Assembly (NCBI GenBank): GCA_034096865.1 | Contig: JAWQFJ010025803.1 | Location: 122,366 to 186,365, forward strand | Direction: 5' to 3' | DNA length: 64,000 bases | Source: Theodoxus fluviatilis | Taxonomy: Eukaryota > Mollusca > Gastropoda > Cycloneritida > Neritidae | In this document: piece by piece, positions 63,423 to 64,000 of the stretch | Position numbering within the stretch: the stretch's first letter is position 1 | How the letters are laid out: every line of letters starts with the position of its first letter | The notes under the pieces: generated by a model | The model's database searches: none | Told to the model about the DNA's origin: nothing | Seen by the model: the letters and a program-made list of their open reading frames with translations, nothing else | Position numbers and translations under genes: made by a program

Positions 63423-64000
63423 TTTCACGCAGATTGAGGTGAAAGACCAATGGGAGGGCTTGTTTCAAACCAACAGCGCCGCTTCCCTATTGACGTCATG
63501 GGAATTACTCTCAAACCATCGGAAAGAGCGAAAATCAACGTTTTCAAAAAGTATAGCGTTTATATGGTTATTTCTTCGTTTTCTTGCTGAAAATTAAGCT
63601 TGAAATTTTTATTTTGCGATTAGGATGATTTATTTTTTATTAATTTAGACACATTTGGTATCAGTGTAAAGGTAATTATGTACTCTCGCTTCTTGTGCTA
63701 TTTTTAGCTTAACACATTGAATAGGGAGGAGGCGTCAGCGAAGAGAACGCGCGCGGTGTTTTCAGTCCGATCGGCCGCGCGAGTCTCGGTGCGAAAAATG
63801 TGTCAACACATGCTTATTTTAATAAATTGTCACAAATCAACCATTCATCACACAATAAAGTCATTTGCATCATTGGAAAGAATGAAACCTGTTCTTTATT
63901 ATGGTATGCATCAAGTGCCAATACATGCACAAAGGCAATTTTAATGGTTGTATGAATACAACTGAAAATCAACTGCTGGAGCCATTTGTCTTACACAGTT
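63423..64000. other. Right edge, no gene recognised
   Basis: Probably includes the promoter of the gene starting at 63422; GC-rich GCGAAGAGAACGCGCGCG near 63737 and AATAAA words near 63822 and 63853. Nothing firm. Confidence 0.3.

Overview
The window is animal nuclear DNA, most likely from a marine gastropod mollusc. Genes are split by GT-AG introns, non-coding DNA carries long (GT)n, (GA)n, poly-G and poly-C runs, and transposable elements are frequent. There is no prokaryotic organisation. The mollusc assignment rests on general knowledge (a repeat full of GACCTTG words, as I recall from gastropod genomes, and divergent mollusc-like proteins); the sequence does not prove it.

Five host-type coding units can be assembled. 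(1) 3793-29232, + strand: the 3' half of a FRAS1/FREM-family extracellular-matrix gene closest to FREM2. Eighteen exons join in one frame (1143 codons plus stop): Calx-beta domains, the conserved C-terminal region, a furin-type site, one membrane helix and a C-terminal PDZ ligand. Its 5' half lies left of the window and a 3' UTR of 2.5-3.7 kb follows. (2) 33556-37697, - strand, convergent with it: a 668-aa protein with an F-box-like motif that I cannot name. (3) 41030-47800, + strand: five exons, 157 aa, a MAPEG membrane protein of the LTC4S/MGST2 group. (4) 54712-59839, - strand: three exons of ribosomal protein L9, first exon(s) not found. (5) 62414-63422, - strand: a split gene of unknown function with a one-base frameshift.

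Mobile DNA fills much of the rest. At 50319-53610 is a complete autonomous DNA transposon with TTAA target duplications, inverted termini and an intact 618-aa DDE transposase (Kolobok-type). Related termini recur in and around RPL9. Others are a decayed PIF/Harbinger element with HARBI1-like remnants, a 2.5-kb element with TTA duplications, a 757-bp foldback element with a perfect ATGCT duplication, two LINE 3' fragments, tRNA-derived SINEs, a five-copy 190-bp repeat, and four copies of an 840-880-bp repeat packed with TCAAGGTCA, the nuclear-receptor half-site.

The observations most worth checking are this half-site repeat, the intact transposon, a 34-bp minisatellite that runs to within about 15 bp of a splice acceptor in the MAPEG gene, and a decayed tandem array that starts in that gene's last codons and fills its 3' UTR.
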